A stretch of 64,000 nucleotides of DNA from an uncultured Campylobacter sp. (GCF_937959485.1 NZ_CALGPY010000012.1:1-64000), one strand, 5' to 3'. Shown: positions 26,127-35,659, counted from the first letter of the stretch. Made by a program: numbers and translations. The notes: generated by a model from the letters alone, not told the origin.

Positions 26127-27044
26127 TTAAAATCCTATTTTTATCCAATTACTATCAAATTGTGATCTGTTATTTTGCTCGAAGTCAAAATCGCTCATAT
26201 ACTCTATTTTTTCGATCTCTTGCGCGTATCTAGTAAGTTTAGCTTTTAATCTAGAAAAATCAATTGTAAAATCATTTATACTTCTTATCTCCACATCTTC
26301 TTTGCTACTATTTATAGCCACACAGTTATTTAAATCTCCAGCGAAAGTATCATTTTTATATGTAATTACTAGCATAAATCTAGGCATTTGACCCATTTTC
26401 GTGCGAGTAATTAAATTTTTAGTCCCGCTCCAGAGCGCGCCTAAAATCACTTTTACATCATCTTCACTTAAATTTGTAATCTTTGCACTATGATTATCCA
26501 CTATTCCGTAAGTTGCAAACATTGCATAATTTAAAAAATCTTCTTCTCTAAACGTTTTATTTGCCTTATCGCTACCGCTTGCAAATGCGCCGGTGCCTTT
26601 TATATGCTCTACCGCAACTCTATGAAGTGATCTGCTCATTCTAAACTGAATGGGTCCGACAAATTGAATTCCGGCTGTTTTTATGCCTTCTTTTTTCATC
26701 TCGTCTTTATCCGATATCGGCAAAACTCCACCAAATGCGCGAATATCAATAAATTTAGATAAAATTTCTTTTTCTATCTCGATTTTTTCTTGCTTAACGT
26801 TAATTACTTCACGTATCGCGCTTTTGCAATCTAAGATATTTTCATCTCTTTTATACTCTTTAATGAAAATCGTACTTTCGTCTTTTTTCATAATTTCATC
26901 TCTAATTGTTCGCTTTATACGTACATCAGTAACTTCTGCTATACCCGTCTCATCGTCTATCCTAGGAGCGTTATCTCTTAGCATATCGCCGTTTGGATTA
27001 AAATTTTCGCCGTCCCAAAGAAATAGAATTTCCTTCTTTTTCAT
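26127..27044 (-). CDS. cas7: Cascade backbone subunit Cas7 (Csh2 type)
   Basis: 305 residues with the Csh2/Cas7 I-B start ILFLWDGENFNPNGDMLRD, then VTDVRIKRTIRD and GGVLPISDKDEM. It forms the helical backbone along the crRNA. The start overlaps the cas8b stop by one base (TAATG) and the stop adjoins the cas5 start, showing a compact interference operon. Confidence 0.95.
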   Translation of the reverse strand: MKKKEILFLWDGENFNPNGDMLRDNAPRIDDETGIAEVTDVRIKRTIRDEIMKKDESTIFIKEYKRDENILDCKSAIREVINVKQEKIEIEKEILSKFIDIRAFGGVLPISDKDEMKKEGIKTAGIQFVGPIQFRMSRSLHRVAVEHIKGTGAFASGSDKANKTFREEDFLNYAMFATYGIVDNHSAKITNLSEDDVKVILGALWSGTKNLITRTKMGQMPRFMLVITYKNDTFAGDLNNCVAINSSKEDVEIRSINDFTIDFSRLKAKLTRYAQEIEKIEYMSDFDFEQNNRSQFDSNWIKIGF

Positions 27045-28837
27045 TACTCGTCTCCTTGAGTGTTATCTTTAATATATTTCGTAAAATCACTTCCGCCCAT
27101 AGCAAAAGCTAGCGTTACATAAGCGCCCTTAACTCGCTTTTGAGATAAAAACGCACTTGGTAAAATTCCAATCAAAATATCGCGCATGATTTCTATATTA
27201 GCGCTTCTTTTTCCTCGCGATACATTGGAGAGTTTTTTATTGGTTTCATCGCACTTGGTCCAAATCCGTTCTAAAAGCTCTTTCGTAATTAGTCCCGCAT
27301 TATTCAGCCATTTTTCGAATGAACTATTTTTGCTAATAGCAAATTGACGATTTATCAACCCTGCGGACATCATTCCTAGCAAATATGCACTCTGCAATAC
27401 TTCATTATCTTTTAGAAATTCGCTATTTTTCAAAATCGAGCTTATTAGCTCTTTTTTATCGCTTAAGCCTTGCAAATTAACCTCCCTTGCAAATGATATT
27501 TTTTCATTTAAAGCACCTATTTCATTAAAGAAATTTTGATATTTTTCGATACTTTCTATACTTCTATTTTGATATGTCTTAATGCGATTAAAATAAAATC
27601 CCCATTCTATTTTTGACGCATAGCTAGAGTTAATATTGCCTTTATAAATCAAAGTAGCATATTTTTCCATTATATCGTCCAAATTCATCCTATTTTGCGA
27701 TAATAAAAAATTCATAATGTCGATGTTTTTAAGAAATAAATTTTGCATGTAAATAGTATCATCTTGTTGATCTTTACTATCTTTTCGCCTAATCGCCCTA
27801 ATATTATATTTACCCATTAAATCGGAAATTTTAGAAATATAAGACGGCAATACATCATCTATTTGCAATAATACATTAACCGCAGCATTGCTTTTTTTAT
27901 AAAATAAAATTGTATTTAGCACGGGCATATTTGCTTGCGCTTTAGCTACGGATTCCAACTCATAATTAATACTTTCTTCAATATTTTGTATGCCTTGCAG
28001 ATCTTTTTTCTTTTCGCTCGGATCTTTTAAAATTTCCACTATTTTTTCTAATAAATTTGCATCATTTACCATTAACGTCGGTAAGACCGCCATTTTATCC
28101 CCGTAAAAATTAAAAGATAATTCCTTATCAATTGCCATAAAACCGTTTTTAACCAAATTTGCATTAGCACTATTTAGAGGTAGTAATCTAACTTTAATGT
28201 CTTGTAAAGCAGTCGGTAGCTCATTTACGGAACAAAACGCCAAATTCGCATCTCCGCCGATACCCATACTATTTGTAAGCATATCATAACCATAAATTTT
28301 GACAGTTTTACCATTATCGCTATCACTTAAATGACTCGTAAAAATATTTTTGAAATACGCTGAAATCGGCCTACCTTCCCAAGATAATGCAAAAAAAGTA
28401 GCTACTTTCATGCCCTTTTTCTTAGACTCTTCTTGTAGAGCTACAATTTCACTTAAAATATCATCAAAAAAGCTCTCGTTTAAACTAGATAAATCCGTCA
28501 ATATTTTATCATTTTTGATATCGTCAGGATTGAAGCAAGAGAGCATATTTTTTATGGCTTTTGAAATTCCTTTTATAAATTTAGAAGTATCGTCTTTTAC
28601 GGCTTTGCTAATGAATTGGACATTAGGGAACAAATTGCCAGAATTCGCGCCTATGCCAAATCTACAAACTATTAAATCGTCTCTTGAAATATTATTATTT
28701 ACCGATATTTCTTTACTTTTAATATCACAAAGATAAATTTTAATAGCATCGTATTCGTAGCTCTTGTTGTTAATTTTGGTTTTCTGTTTATCATAAATTT
28801 CGCCGATACTAGAAAAAATTTTAACTATATCGCCCAA
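27044..28837 (-). CDS. cas8b: Cascade large subunit Cas8b (Csh1 type)
   Basis: 597 residues, the size and place of a type I-B large subunit that reads the PAM. It has the Csh1-like region RFGIGANSGNLFPN near the N-terminus and a helical C-terminus ending AYVTLAFAMGGSDFTKYI. Sequence conservation in this family is poor, so position between cas6 and cas7 carries much of the weight. The start is a TTG with AAAGG 7 bases upstream. A consensus promoter lies directly upstream, so this gene likely begins its own transcript. Confidence 0.88.
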   Translation of the reverse strand: MGDIVKIFSSIGEIYDKQKTKINNKSYEYDAIKIYLCDIKSKEISVNNNISRDDLIVCRFGIGANSGNLFPNVQFISKAVKDDTSKFIKGISKAIKNMLSCFNPDDIKNDKILTDLSSLNESFFDDILSEIVALQEESKKKGMKVATFFALSWEGRPISAYFKNIFTSHLSDSDNGKTVKIYGYDMLTNSMGIGGDANLAFCSVNELPTALQDIKVRLLPLNSANANLVKNGFMAIDKELSFNFYGDKMAVLPTLMVNDANLLEKIVEILKDPSEKKKDLQGIQNIEESINYELESVAKAQANMPVLNTILFYKKSNAAVNVLLQIDDVLPSYISKISDLMGKYNIRAIRRKDSKDQQDDTIYMQNLFLKNIDIMNFLLSQNRMNLDDIMEKYATLIYKGNINSSYASKIEWGFYFNRIKTYQNRSIESIEKYQNFFNEIGALNEKISFAREVNLQGLSDKKELISSILKNSEFLKDNEVLQSAYLLGMMSAGLINRQFAISKNSSFEKWLNNAGLITKELLERIWTKCDETNKKLSNVSRGKRSANIEIMRDILIGILPSAFLSQKRVKGAYVTLAFAMGGSDFTKYIKDNTQGDE

Positions 28838-28864
28838 AATTTATCCTTTCTAAAATATAGGTGA

Positions 28865-28894
28865 ATTATAACTAAATTTTAATTATATTGTCAA
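28865..28894 (-). promoter_or_regulatory. Consensus sigma-70 promoter upstream of cas8b
   Basis: On the minus strand TTGACA (28894-28889) and TATAAT (28870-28865) are separated by 18 bases, both perfect boxes. They end about 28 bases before the TTG start of cas8b, in the 117-base gap after cas6. This predicts transcription of cas8b-cas7-cas5-cas3-cas4-cas2-cas1 independent of cas6. Confidence 0.75.
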
Positions 28895-28954
28895 TAGTTG
28901 TTGTATTTTAGAAGAATGATTTGCCTTTTTTAGATTTTTATTATACAATCGATT

Positions 28955-29686
28955 TCAAAGCAAGCAATTATCCTTTTTAGGATTAGAAATTTGTACTTTA
29001 ATAAGGTCTTGCTTTACAACCTCCAAAACCCCTACTCCGTAGTTCATGCACCCACTTCCAGCGCCCGTGCCAAGGATCAAATTTATTAGTTCAGCCCTAG
29101 CTAAAATTTTCCATCTTGCCTGCCACGCGTATACCGGCTCGCGGTTGTTGCCGTAATAGAATTTCACAGACTCACCCGGCTTTTGCCATAATAAATTTAA
29201 TTCCATTTCGCTATCATATTTTCGCCCCATAATCGTTTCAAATCGCTGTAAAATATTCGTCTTCATCATCTCTAAATGCCTGCTATCTTGCGGCTGTAAA
29301 TAGACCTTATGTCCCAAAAGCCCGCTTACTGCGCACGCCACGTAGCCTTGCACAATAGCTTCGTTCTCGCAAATTTTATGATTTTTCGCTTCGACGGTAG
29401 TTTGCGTAAATAGAATTTCACCCAAGCTTAGCCCGTCTTTTAGCACTGCTAGCGCGATTTTGCGTTCAAACTCCGGCTCGCATGAAGCAAATCGCACGCG
29501 CAAATCCTCTCCTCGCAGGATAAAATCAAACACCGTGCGTTTAAAAATTTTACCGCTTGATTCGTGCCTGTATCCTACGTGCTCTGAAGCCGGCAAATAG
29601 CGATAAAGAAAGCCCTGAATCAGCTGCGAGAGAGATTTTGTGATTTTTAGATTTTTAGTTGGTAATTTTGCGTTGATTATTAGCAT
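28955..29686 (-). CDS. cas6: CRISPR repeat endoribonuclease Cas6
   Basis: 243 residues with a RAMP ferredoxin-like start and the C-terminal glycine-rich loop GTGAGSGCMNYGVGVLEV that defines Cas6. A His in the N-terminal part (ASEHVGYRHESSG) is a candidate catalytic residue. It cuts pre-crRNA in the repeat to leave the ATTGAAAC handle. AAGGAG precedes the ATG. It is first in the cas run but separated by a 117-base gap from cas8b. Confidence 0.93.
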   Translation of the reverse strand: MLIINAKLPTKNLKITKSLSQLIQGFLYRYLPASEHVGYRHESSGKIFKRTVFDFILRGEDLRVRFASCEPEFERKIALAVLKDGLSLGEILFTQTTVEAKNHKICENEAIVQGYVACAVSGLLGHKVYLQPQDSRHLEMMKTNILQRFETIMGRKYDSEMELNLLWQKPGESVKFYYGNNREPVYAWQARWKILARAELINLILGTGAGSGCMNYGVGVLEVVKQDLIKVQISNPKKDNCLL

Positions 29687-29711
29687 TTACGCTCCTTTGC
29701 GTGGTAAAATT

Positions 29712-29740
29712 TTACCCAAGATTCGTGCAACCTTGGGCAA
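29712..29740 (-). terminator. Likely terminator or attenuator between glyS and cas6
   Basis: On the minus strand TTGCCCAAG and CTTGGGTAA form a 9-pair stem (one G-U) with an 11-base loop, followed by AAATTTTACC. It lies 18 bases after the glyS stop and 26 bases before cas6, so it may end the glyS transcript and insulate the cas genes. Confidence 0.55.
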
Positions 29741-29757
29741 ATGAGTTCTAAGTGAAA

Positions 29758-31785
29758 TTAAAATCCTATCTCTTTGATATCGGCAAACTGCAAAAACGCG
29801 CGATAAATTTGACCGATATTTGCGATGCGGTTTGCGCGCACTACGGCATCCTCGGCATTTATCATTACGTTATCGAAAAAATCATCAATCACGCCTTTAA
29901 GCCCAAATAGTGAGCGCAGATACCCACTCACGTCGTTTTCATTGAGCTTAATCGCCCTGAACGCCGCATTTAGCGCACGCTCAGCGTCGTGTTCGAATAG
30001 GTTTTCGTCCACCGCGCCTATTTTTTCGTCCTTGATGATATTGGCTAGGCGCTTAAAAGTCGCGAAATTTTCTGCAAAGTCCGCTGCTGCTGCGATCTCG
30101 CCCAGTGCCTTTATGGCCTTGCTTAGTCGTAATAGATCGTTTTCGCCGCTTGCGATGCACGCCTTGATCACGGATGGATTTATCTCGTCAAAAATTCCGT
30201 ATAACCTATCTTTTATAAAATCCAGCAGCTTAGAAATGTCAAATTTCTTATAATTTGGCGCCAGCTTCTGCGCCAGCGCATTCGCATCAAAGCTCAATCC
30301 TTGATTTAGTAAAATTTTAATTAGCCCAGTAGCTGCGCGGCGAAGCGCATACGGATCTTTATTGCCGCTTGGGACTTTATTGATACTAAAAAGTCCCAGG
30401 AGTGTTTCAAATTTCATCGCTACAGCAATTACGCTACTAAATACACCGCTTGGCAGCTCGCTATCCTCGCCGCTAGGCAGATACTGCTCGCGTATCGCGC
30501 GGCATACATGATCTGCCAATCCAGCGTGTGCGGCATAGTAGCTGCCCATAATGCCTTGAAGCTCGCTAAATTCGCCCACCATCGTGCTGCTAAGGTCTGC
30601 TTTACTAAACATTACGGCATTTTCCACATCCTGCGCAAAATCCTTTTTGCCGATCTCCGCCTCGATCTGCGTAGCATAATCCGCGCTCAGTGCCCTTGCT
30701 ACCGCTAGCTCGCGCACTTGCTTATCATAAACCGAGCCAAGAGCTTGCATATAGGAAATTTGCTTAAGTTTTTCAGGGCTAAATTCCGCTTGCAAATCGC
30801 TTTTCCAAAAAAACATAGCATCGCTTAGGCGCGCGCGTAAAACTTTTTCATTGCCGCGTACTACAAGCTCGTCATCATCGGTGATTGCATTACTAACGAC
30901 AACGAAGTGATTGCTTAAGTTTTTACCCTCGAAAACGGGAAAATAGCGCTGATTCTCCTTCATCGAAGTGATGATGACCTCTTTTGGCACGCTTAAAAAA
31001 TCTCGCTCAAAGCTGCCTAACAGCGCCGTCGGATACTCGGTGATCGCCGTTACTTCATCCAGCAATGCAGGATCGACCTCGATCTTAAAGCCATGCTTTT
31101 TCTCGAGCTTTGCAAACTCGCTTAGAATTTTATCTTTTCTTTTTTGCTCGCTTAAAATTACGCCGTTACGCTCCAGCAGTGCGAAATAATCTGCGGCGTC
31201 TTTAAATTTAATCGCTTCATAGCCAAATTTTCTATGCGGAAAAAATGCAGCCGCGCTTCGCACGCCATAAATTTCAAAATCTACGTTTTGACCGCCCAAA
31301 ACGCAGGCTATGCTTCTTATCGGACGGATAAACTCAAACTTGCCGCTACCCCAGCGCATCGTGCGTCCAAAATTTAGTGATCGCAAAAACTCCTCTATCA
31401 TTTCACCTAGAATTTCACGACTATCACGCCCCTTTTGCACCGCAGCGTGGTAGAGCACCTCTTTGCCACCTATCTGCCGAAATTCCAGCTCGCTTTCGCT
31501 TATGCCACATTTTTTAGCAAAACTTAGCGCCGCAGGGCTCCACGCGCCGTCTTTGAGCGCGACAGATTTTGGTGCGCCCGTGCTTACGATCTGCGCATCA
31601 TCGCCGCGTTGCGGAAAATCCTCGTGAAATAGCACAAATCTACGCGGGCTAAATTCGAAGCGAAAGTCGCTATTTATGCGGTTGGCCTCAAGCACTGCGC
31701 GCCATTTTGGCACGATATTCGCACGCTCTTTTAAAAACGGGATCGCAGGCAGCTCCTCGACCCCAATCTCAATTAGTAGTTCCAT
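29758..31785 (-). CDS. glyS: Glycine-tRNA ligase beta subunit
   Basis: 675 residues, N-terminus MELLIEIGVEELPAIPF as in all GlyS, with PRRFVLFHEDFP and the C-terminal helical and anticodon-binding region ending FLQFADIKEIGF. Works with GlyQ (not in this window) to charge tRNA-Gly. The ATG lies inside the end of a 44-residue membrane gene (17-base overlap). Confidence 0.96.
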   Translation of the reverse strand: MELLIEIGVEELPAIPFLKERANIVPKWRAVLEANRINSDFRFEFSPRRFVLFHEDFPQRGDDAQIVSTGAPKSVALKDGAWSPAALSFAKKCGISESELEFRQIGGKEVLYHAAVQKGRDSREILGEMIEEFLRSLNFGRTMRWGSGKFEFIRPIRSIACVLGGQNVDFEIYGVRSAAAFFPHRKFGYEAIKFKDAADYFALLERNGVILSEQKRKDKILSEFAKLEKKHGFKIEVDPALLDEVTAITEYPTALLGSFERDFLSVPKEVIITSMKENQRYFPVFEGKNLSNHFVVVSNAITDDDELVVRGNEKVLRARLSDAMFFWKSDLQAEFSPEKLKQISYMQALGSVYDKQVRELAVARALSADYATQIEAEIGKKDFAQDVENAVMFSKADLSSTMVGEFSELQGIMGSYYAAHAGLADHVCRAIREQYLPSGEDSELPSGVFSSVIAVAMKFETLLGLFSINKVPSGNKDPYALRRAATGLIKILLNQGLSFDANALAQKLAPNYKKFDISKLLDFIKDRLYGIFDEINPSVIKACIASGENDLLRLSKAIKALGEIAAAADFAENFATFKRLANIIKDEKIGAVDENLFEHDAERALNAAFRAIKLNENDVSGYLRSLFGLKGVIDDFFDNVMINAEDAVVRANRIANIGQIYRAFLQFADIKEIGF

Positions 31786-31903
31786 CTTTATCCTTTTTTC
31801 GTTGATTTCGTTTTTCGTTTTTCTCCATCATTTCGCGGTTAAATCCTACGATCATAAATATCATAAAAAGCACGAAAAGTGCGGTTATAACGGCGTGTAT
31901 CAT
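31769..31903 (-). CDS. Small membrane protein, 44 aa, between nuclease gene and glyS
   Basis: An ATG at 31903, overlapping the stop of the nuclease gene as ATGA, reads 44 codons to a TGA at 31769, inside glyS. N-terminal half is one hydrophobic helix (AVITALFVLFMIFMIVGF), C-terminal half very basic and hydrophilic (EKNEKRNQRKKDKD). The ATGA junction and the membrane-plus-charged-tail design argue for a real gene. No family recognised. Confidence 0.6.
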   Translation of the reverse strand: MIHAVITALFVLFMIFMIVGFNREMMEKNEKRNQRKKDKDGTTN

Positions 31904-33261
31904 TCTACTATAAATTCCTTTTGCCCTTTATAAATCGTAAAATAGGCATTTTTAAATTCTAAATTTTTGCCGTTTTGTACAGGAGCGCTTTTGCGAAAAA
32001 TTCTAAACTCTCCCGTGCTTTTTAGATCAATTATGCCGTCCTTAACGTCGCCTTTGATCGTGCTTATCACATCTCCTGCGCGCAGCTGCCGCACCGATGC
32101 GCTAGGCAAAACGTATGGTGCGATAGAGCCTACGTTGCCGTTTCTAGCTACGATCTCAAAATCGTCGATCTCAAAGCTTTGCTTATAAAATTTCGTCTTT
32201 TTTACTAGCAAATCGAGTTTATCGCCTAGCTGCAGCCCGCCGCCGCCGTAGACAAAAACTCCGCTTCCATCTTGGGAGATCGCAAAGCCATGGCGGTTTG
32301 TAAAGCTCACGACTACGCCTTTTATCAACACAGGCTCGCTTATAATGCGCCCGTAAAGCTTCTCTATCGTGGTGGTCTTTGCGGCACTAGCGGTATTTTT
32401 AGCTAAAAATTCTTGCTTTTTCGGCATAGATTTTAAAGCGCTTTCGTTCGTCAGAATGAAGCTAATCGGAAAATGATCGGAAGCGGTAGAGAATTTAGCA
32501 ACCGCGAAGCTGTCCTTTTTATATCCCGGCTCGCTACTAAAAAAATCGTCGCTAAGCAAGATATGATCGAGCACCGCGCCACTTTCATGAGACTTACAAG
32601 AGCTAAAATGCTTTAACTGCGAGCAGGGATGTAGTGCCCATAAATCGCTAAATCCATCGCGCTCGATAAGCTCGTTTAATAAAGAATTTCGTCCAAAATT
32701 CGTATTAAAATCTCCCGCTACGATAGCGCGTTGGTGCCCTTGCAAAACCTCGCGTAAAAAGGCGAAATTGCGCTTGCGCTCGCTAAGCGGATTGCGTGCA
32801 GAGAGCATATGTACGACATAAAAGCTAAAATCAGCGCCGTTAAGCGCAAAATCAGCGCGCAAAATATCTCGTGTTTTAAGCTCTATCGGGCGGTAGGTTT
32901 TTTGAAATTTTATCGGTATGCGCGACATCACCGCCACGCCCGCAGGTGCAGTCTGCGCGCGCGAAAAAGCGTAGAATTTATAGCCTGCCTTCTGCGCAAG
33001 CGCTTTTAGCACCGCTTCGTTTTCGATCTCTTGCAGCCCCAAAATATCGGCATTAAGCGCGCTTATCTCATTCGCTATCTCTTGCAGCTTGCGCTCGTAT
33101 TTTTGCTCGCTCCATGAGCCGCGCCCGATCTCAAAATCCGCGTATTCCGTGCCGTCATCCTTGCCATCGAATAAATTTTGCACGTTAAACGATGCGATTT
33201 TCAGCTCCGCCGCACTCGCGCCGCAGAAAAACATCGCAAAAAGTAGCGCTAAAACTCGCAA
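31900..33261 (-). CDS. Secreted endonuclease/exonuclease/phosphatase-family protein with C-terminal OB-like domain
   Basis: A signal peptide (VLALLFAMFFCGASAA) is followed by an EEP nuclease domain: FNVQNLFDGKDDG, LQEIENEAV, GDFNTNFG and SDHFPISF carry the Mg-binding and catalytic residues. Residues about 300-380 look like an OB fold (IKGVVVSFTNRHGFAISQD, LQLGDKLDLL), the arrangement in extracellular nucleases such as YhcR. The TTG start is backed by AGGAG 7 bases upstream; it overlaps the trmL end by 13 bases. Substrate unknown; DNA is likely. Confidence 0.8.
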   Translation of the reverse strand: MRVLALLFAMFFCGASAAELKIASFNVQNLFDGKDDGTEYADFEIGRGSWSEQKYERKLQEIANEISALNADILGLQEIENEAVLKALAQKAGYKFYAFSRAQTAPAGVAVMSRIPIKFQKTYRPIELKTRDILRADFALNGADFSFYVVHMLSARNPLSERKRNFAFLREVLQGHQRAIVAGDFNTNFGRNSLLNELIERDGFSDLWALHPCSQLKHFSSCKSHESGAVLDHILLSDDFFSSEPGYKKDSFAVAKFSTASDHFPISFILTNESALKSMPKKQEFLAKNTASAAKTTTIEKLYGRIISEPVLIKGVVVSFTNRHGFAISQDGSGVFVYGGGGLQLGDKLDLLVKKTKFYKQSFEIDDFEIVARNGNVGSIAPYVLPSASVRQLRAGDVISTIKGDVKDGIIDLKSTGEFRIFRKSAPVQNGKNLEFKNAYFTIYKGQKEFIVE

Positions 33262-33737
33262 ACCGCGCTCCTAAAGTCAAATTTATCGATGTTTTGGCGG
33301 ATCGCTTCGTAGGTTACGATGCCCACGCTGGTGGCTAAATTTAAACTGCGGCCCGCCCCACTCATCGGGATCGTGATGCAGTTTTCGCGATTTGTGCGCA
33401 TGATCTCAAGCGGCAGCCCGTGCCCCTCCGAGCCGAAAATCAAAAAATCGCCCGGCTTGAATTTCGCTTCGCAGTAGAGCTTGTTCGTCTTCGTCGTCGC
33501 AAAAAAGAAGCGTTGCTTAAATTTCTCGTTCGCCGCCATAAACTCGCCCCAATTTTCCCAAATTTTAAGATCCAAGCTCGCCCAATAATCAAGCCCCGCA
33601 CGGCGCAGATGCTTATCGTCGATGACAAATCCTAGCGGCTTGATCAGATGCAAAGGACACCCCGCATTGACGCACATGCGCCCGATGGAGCCGGTGTTTG
33701 TGTGGATCTGTGGATATACTAACACGATATTAAACAT
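33249..33737 (-). CDS. trmL: tRNA (cytidine/uridine-34-2'-O)-methyltransferase TrmL
   Basis: SPOUT methylase. Motif 1 is NTGSIGRMCVNAGCPLHLI, motif 2 LIFGSEGHGLP and motif 3 IPMSGAGRSLNLATSVGI, which form the trefoil knot. I chose the ATG at 33737 (MFNIVLVYPQIHTNTG) giving 162 residues, the usual size; a longer start would add word-repeat sequence from upstream. It modifies the wobble base of tRNA-Leu isoacceptors. Confidence 0.92.
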   Translation of the reverse strand: MFNIVLVYPQIHTNTGSIGRMCVNAGCPLHLIKPLGFVIDDKHLRRAGLDYWASLDLKIWENWGEFMAANEKFKQRFFFATTKTNKLYCEAKFKPGDFLIFGSEGHGLPLEIMRTNRENCITIPMSGAGRSLNLATSVGIVTYEAIRQNIDKFDFRSAVCEF

Positions 33738-34488
33738 CAAAAACCGCCGATTTTGCACGGGCGAAATTCTGTGATTTAAAATTCCACAAGGCAAAGTTTT
33801 GAGATTTAGAATTTTGCAAAGCTAAATTACGCAGCTTGGAATTTCGCACGGTAAAGCCTTGCAAATTTGAATGGGCAAAATTCCATAATTTGAAATTATG
33901 TGAAATAAAATTTAGGTCCGTGATTTTGCGACGCTGCAGGACGTCAGATCTCTCCTTGCAGCGACACGGCTCTTGCGTCCTTCTGCGGTGCGGCGCGAGA
34001 GCTGCTCCCATGCCACAGGACACGCGATACGGCTCGATAAATTTTGCTTTAATGCGTTTAATACGACGCAGGCTGTGAGATTTTGTGCCAAGATGTCCTA
34101 ATCCGCAAAATTTCATCTTGCTGCAATGCGAGCCGTGAAATTCCGTCTCGTTGCTGCACGGCTCGTATAATTTATCGCCGCAGCGATGTGATCTGCGGAA
34201 TTCCCGCGATCCATAAAACTTCGCCTCGTGGATTTTCTCCGTGTGGCAGCACGACGGATGGAATTTTAATAGGTAAAATTCCGCGTCGTGAAATCCTACC
34301 GAGCTAAGCTTTTTGCTATGAAATTTTACGCCGCAAAAATTTAAATTTCGCTCGCCGCAAAAGATAAAATTTCGCGCAGTAAAAATCACGAGATTTTGCC
34401 TGCGATCAAAGCAAAAAGCGTGCTTTTGCAAAGACGCGGCATTCTTGCAAAACGCGTAAATTTCATCGCGACGATAGAATTTTTTCAT
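33730..34488 (-). CDS. ORF of doubtful status made of word repeats, 252 aa
   Basis: An intact frame with an ATG at 34488 and AGGAG 8 bases upstream, overlapping the trmL start. Composition is strange: many Phe, Asn, Lys, His and Cys, and a C-terminal third with near-repeats (SQNFALWNF, SQNFARAKS). At DNA level it consists of the same degenerate AAATTTTG/GAAATTC words as the intergenic regions. No domain recognised. It may be translated because of its ribosome site, but it could equally be an intergenic repeat block that happens to be open. Confidence 0.35.
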   Translation of the reverse strand: MKKFYRRDEIYAFCKNAASLQKHAFCFDRRQNLVIFTARNFIFCGERNLNFCGVKFHSKKLSSVGFHDAEFYLLKFHPSCCHTEKIHEAKFYGSREFRRSHRCGDKLYEPCSNETEFHGSHCSKMKFCGLGHLGTKSHSLRRIKRIKAKFIEPYRVSCGMGAALAPHRRRTQEPCRCKERSDVLQRRKITDLNFISHNFKLWNFAHSNLQGFTVRNSKLRNLALQNSKSQNFALWNFKSQNFARAKSAVFDV

Positions 34489-34537
34489 AAAACTAGCTCC
34501 TAAATAAAACGGCGATTTTACAAAAATCTCTCTAAAT

Positions 34538-35659
34538 TTACGCTTTTAAAGCCGCTACAAACGCCCTAATCTCCGCTTCTTGCAGCCTCTCAATCTCCTT
34601 GCCGATCGCAGCGCCGCGCAGGTTGCGAGCGACATCCGCAGCGCAAATCAAGCTCTTAAATTTCTTATCCCAAATCCCAAGCCGCTTTGATGCTTGCATC
34701 CTACCTTTATCATACAGCCCGAGCCACTGCTTAAGCGGCATTTTTAGAGCGATTTTGCATAGCTGCTCGTCGCTTACCCGCTTAAAAAACGGCTCGCTAA
34801 GTAGCCTTTTATAAAGAGAATTTAGCCCTAAATTCTTTAAAATTTTATTTTTATCTAATCCTAAAAAATTCAAAAACGCGTATAAAAAAAACATTTCATT
34901 TCTCACGAAAGATTCGCCGTGCTCTATGAATTTTATCAGCCGCTCGTGCGCGCGCGGATCAATCCGCAATCCAAAAACCCGCTCATAAAGCCCTAGCTCT
35001 TGCATTAGCATCATCCCATATCGGTGCGCAGGTGCACGGAAAAATTTAATCAGCTCCGCTTTAACGCGCTCGCAACTAAGATCGCTAACGTCGATGCCGT
35101 GCATAAGTTCTAAGGTGCGAGGCTCGGCGCGAAGCTCAAATCTCGCAGCAAACTGCACTGCGCGATACACGCGCAAGCTATCCTCCACGAAAGTGTGCGG
35201 ATCAACCACTCGCAAAATCCTCGCATGCAAATCCGCAAGCCCGCCGTAAAAATCGAGCACTTTGCCGCTTATAGCGTCTATCATCATCGCATTGATCGTA
35301 AAATCGCGCCGCCTGCTAGCCTCATGTTCATCCGTAGCCAAAGCGACACTGAAGCCCTTGTGTCCGATGCCCGTCTTGCTCTCGGTGCGCGGAAGCGAGA
35401 TGTCGAAATTTTTATATTTATAGACGAAGTAGCTTTTGCCGACGCCCTGTGCGCCGAAGTCTTGCATAATTTGCTCGAAGCGGTGCGGACCCACATCGTA
35501 AAGCTCCACATCCACATCAGCACTCGCCCGACCTAAAAAATGATCGCGCACGCAGCCGCCCACCAGATAGATGCGTGAGCTAAATTTTTTAAGATAATCT
35601 AAAAGCGCGATAAAATCGTCATTTTGATAGATTTTCAAGTCGGTTTTCGATACTTGCAA
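34538..35659 (-). CDS. cca: CCA tRNA nucleotidyltransferase
   Basis: Class II nucleotidyltransferase. The catalytic core is LVGGCVRDHFLGR then DVDVELYD; RRRDFTINAMM and EDSLRVYRAVQFAARF are the nucleotide and template motifs. It adds or repairs the 3' CCA of tRNAs. The TTG start at 35659 lies within the end of the CiaD-like gene (41-base overlap). The neighbour order with a CiaD-like gene and a small helical gene matches C. jejuni Cj0787-Cj0789. Confidence 0.93.
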   Translation of the reverse strand: MQVSKTDLKIYQNDDFIALLDYLKKFSSRIYLVGGCVRDHFLGRASADVDVELYDVGPHRFEQIMQDFGAQGVGKSYFVYKYKNFDISLPRTESKTGIGHKGFSVALATDEHEASRRRDFTINAMMIDAISGKVLDFYGGLADLHARILRVVDPHTFVEDSLRVYRAVQFAARFELRAEPRTLELMHGIDVSDLSCERVKAELIKFFRAPAHRYGMMLMQELGLYERVFGLRIDPRAHERLIKFIEHGESFVRNEMFFLYAFLNFLGLDKNKILKNLGLNSLYKRLLSEPFFKRVSDEQLCKIALKMPLKQWLGLYDKGRMQASKRLGIWDKKFKSLICAADVARNLRGAAIGKEIERLQEAEIRAFVAALKA

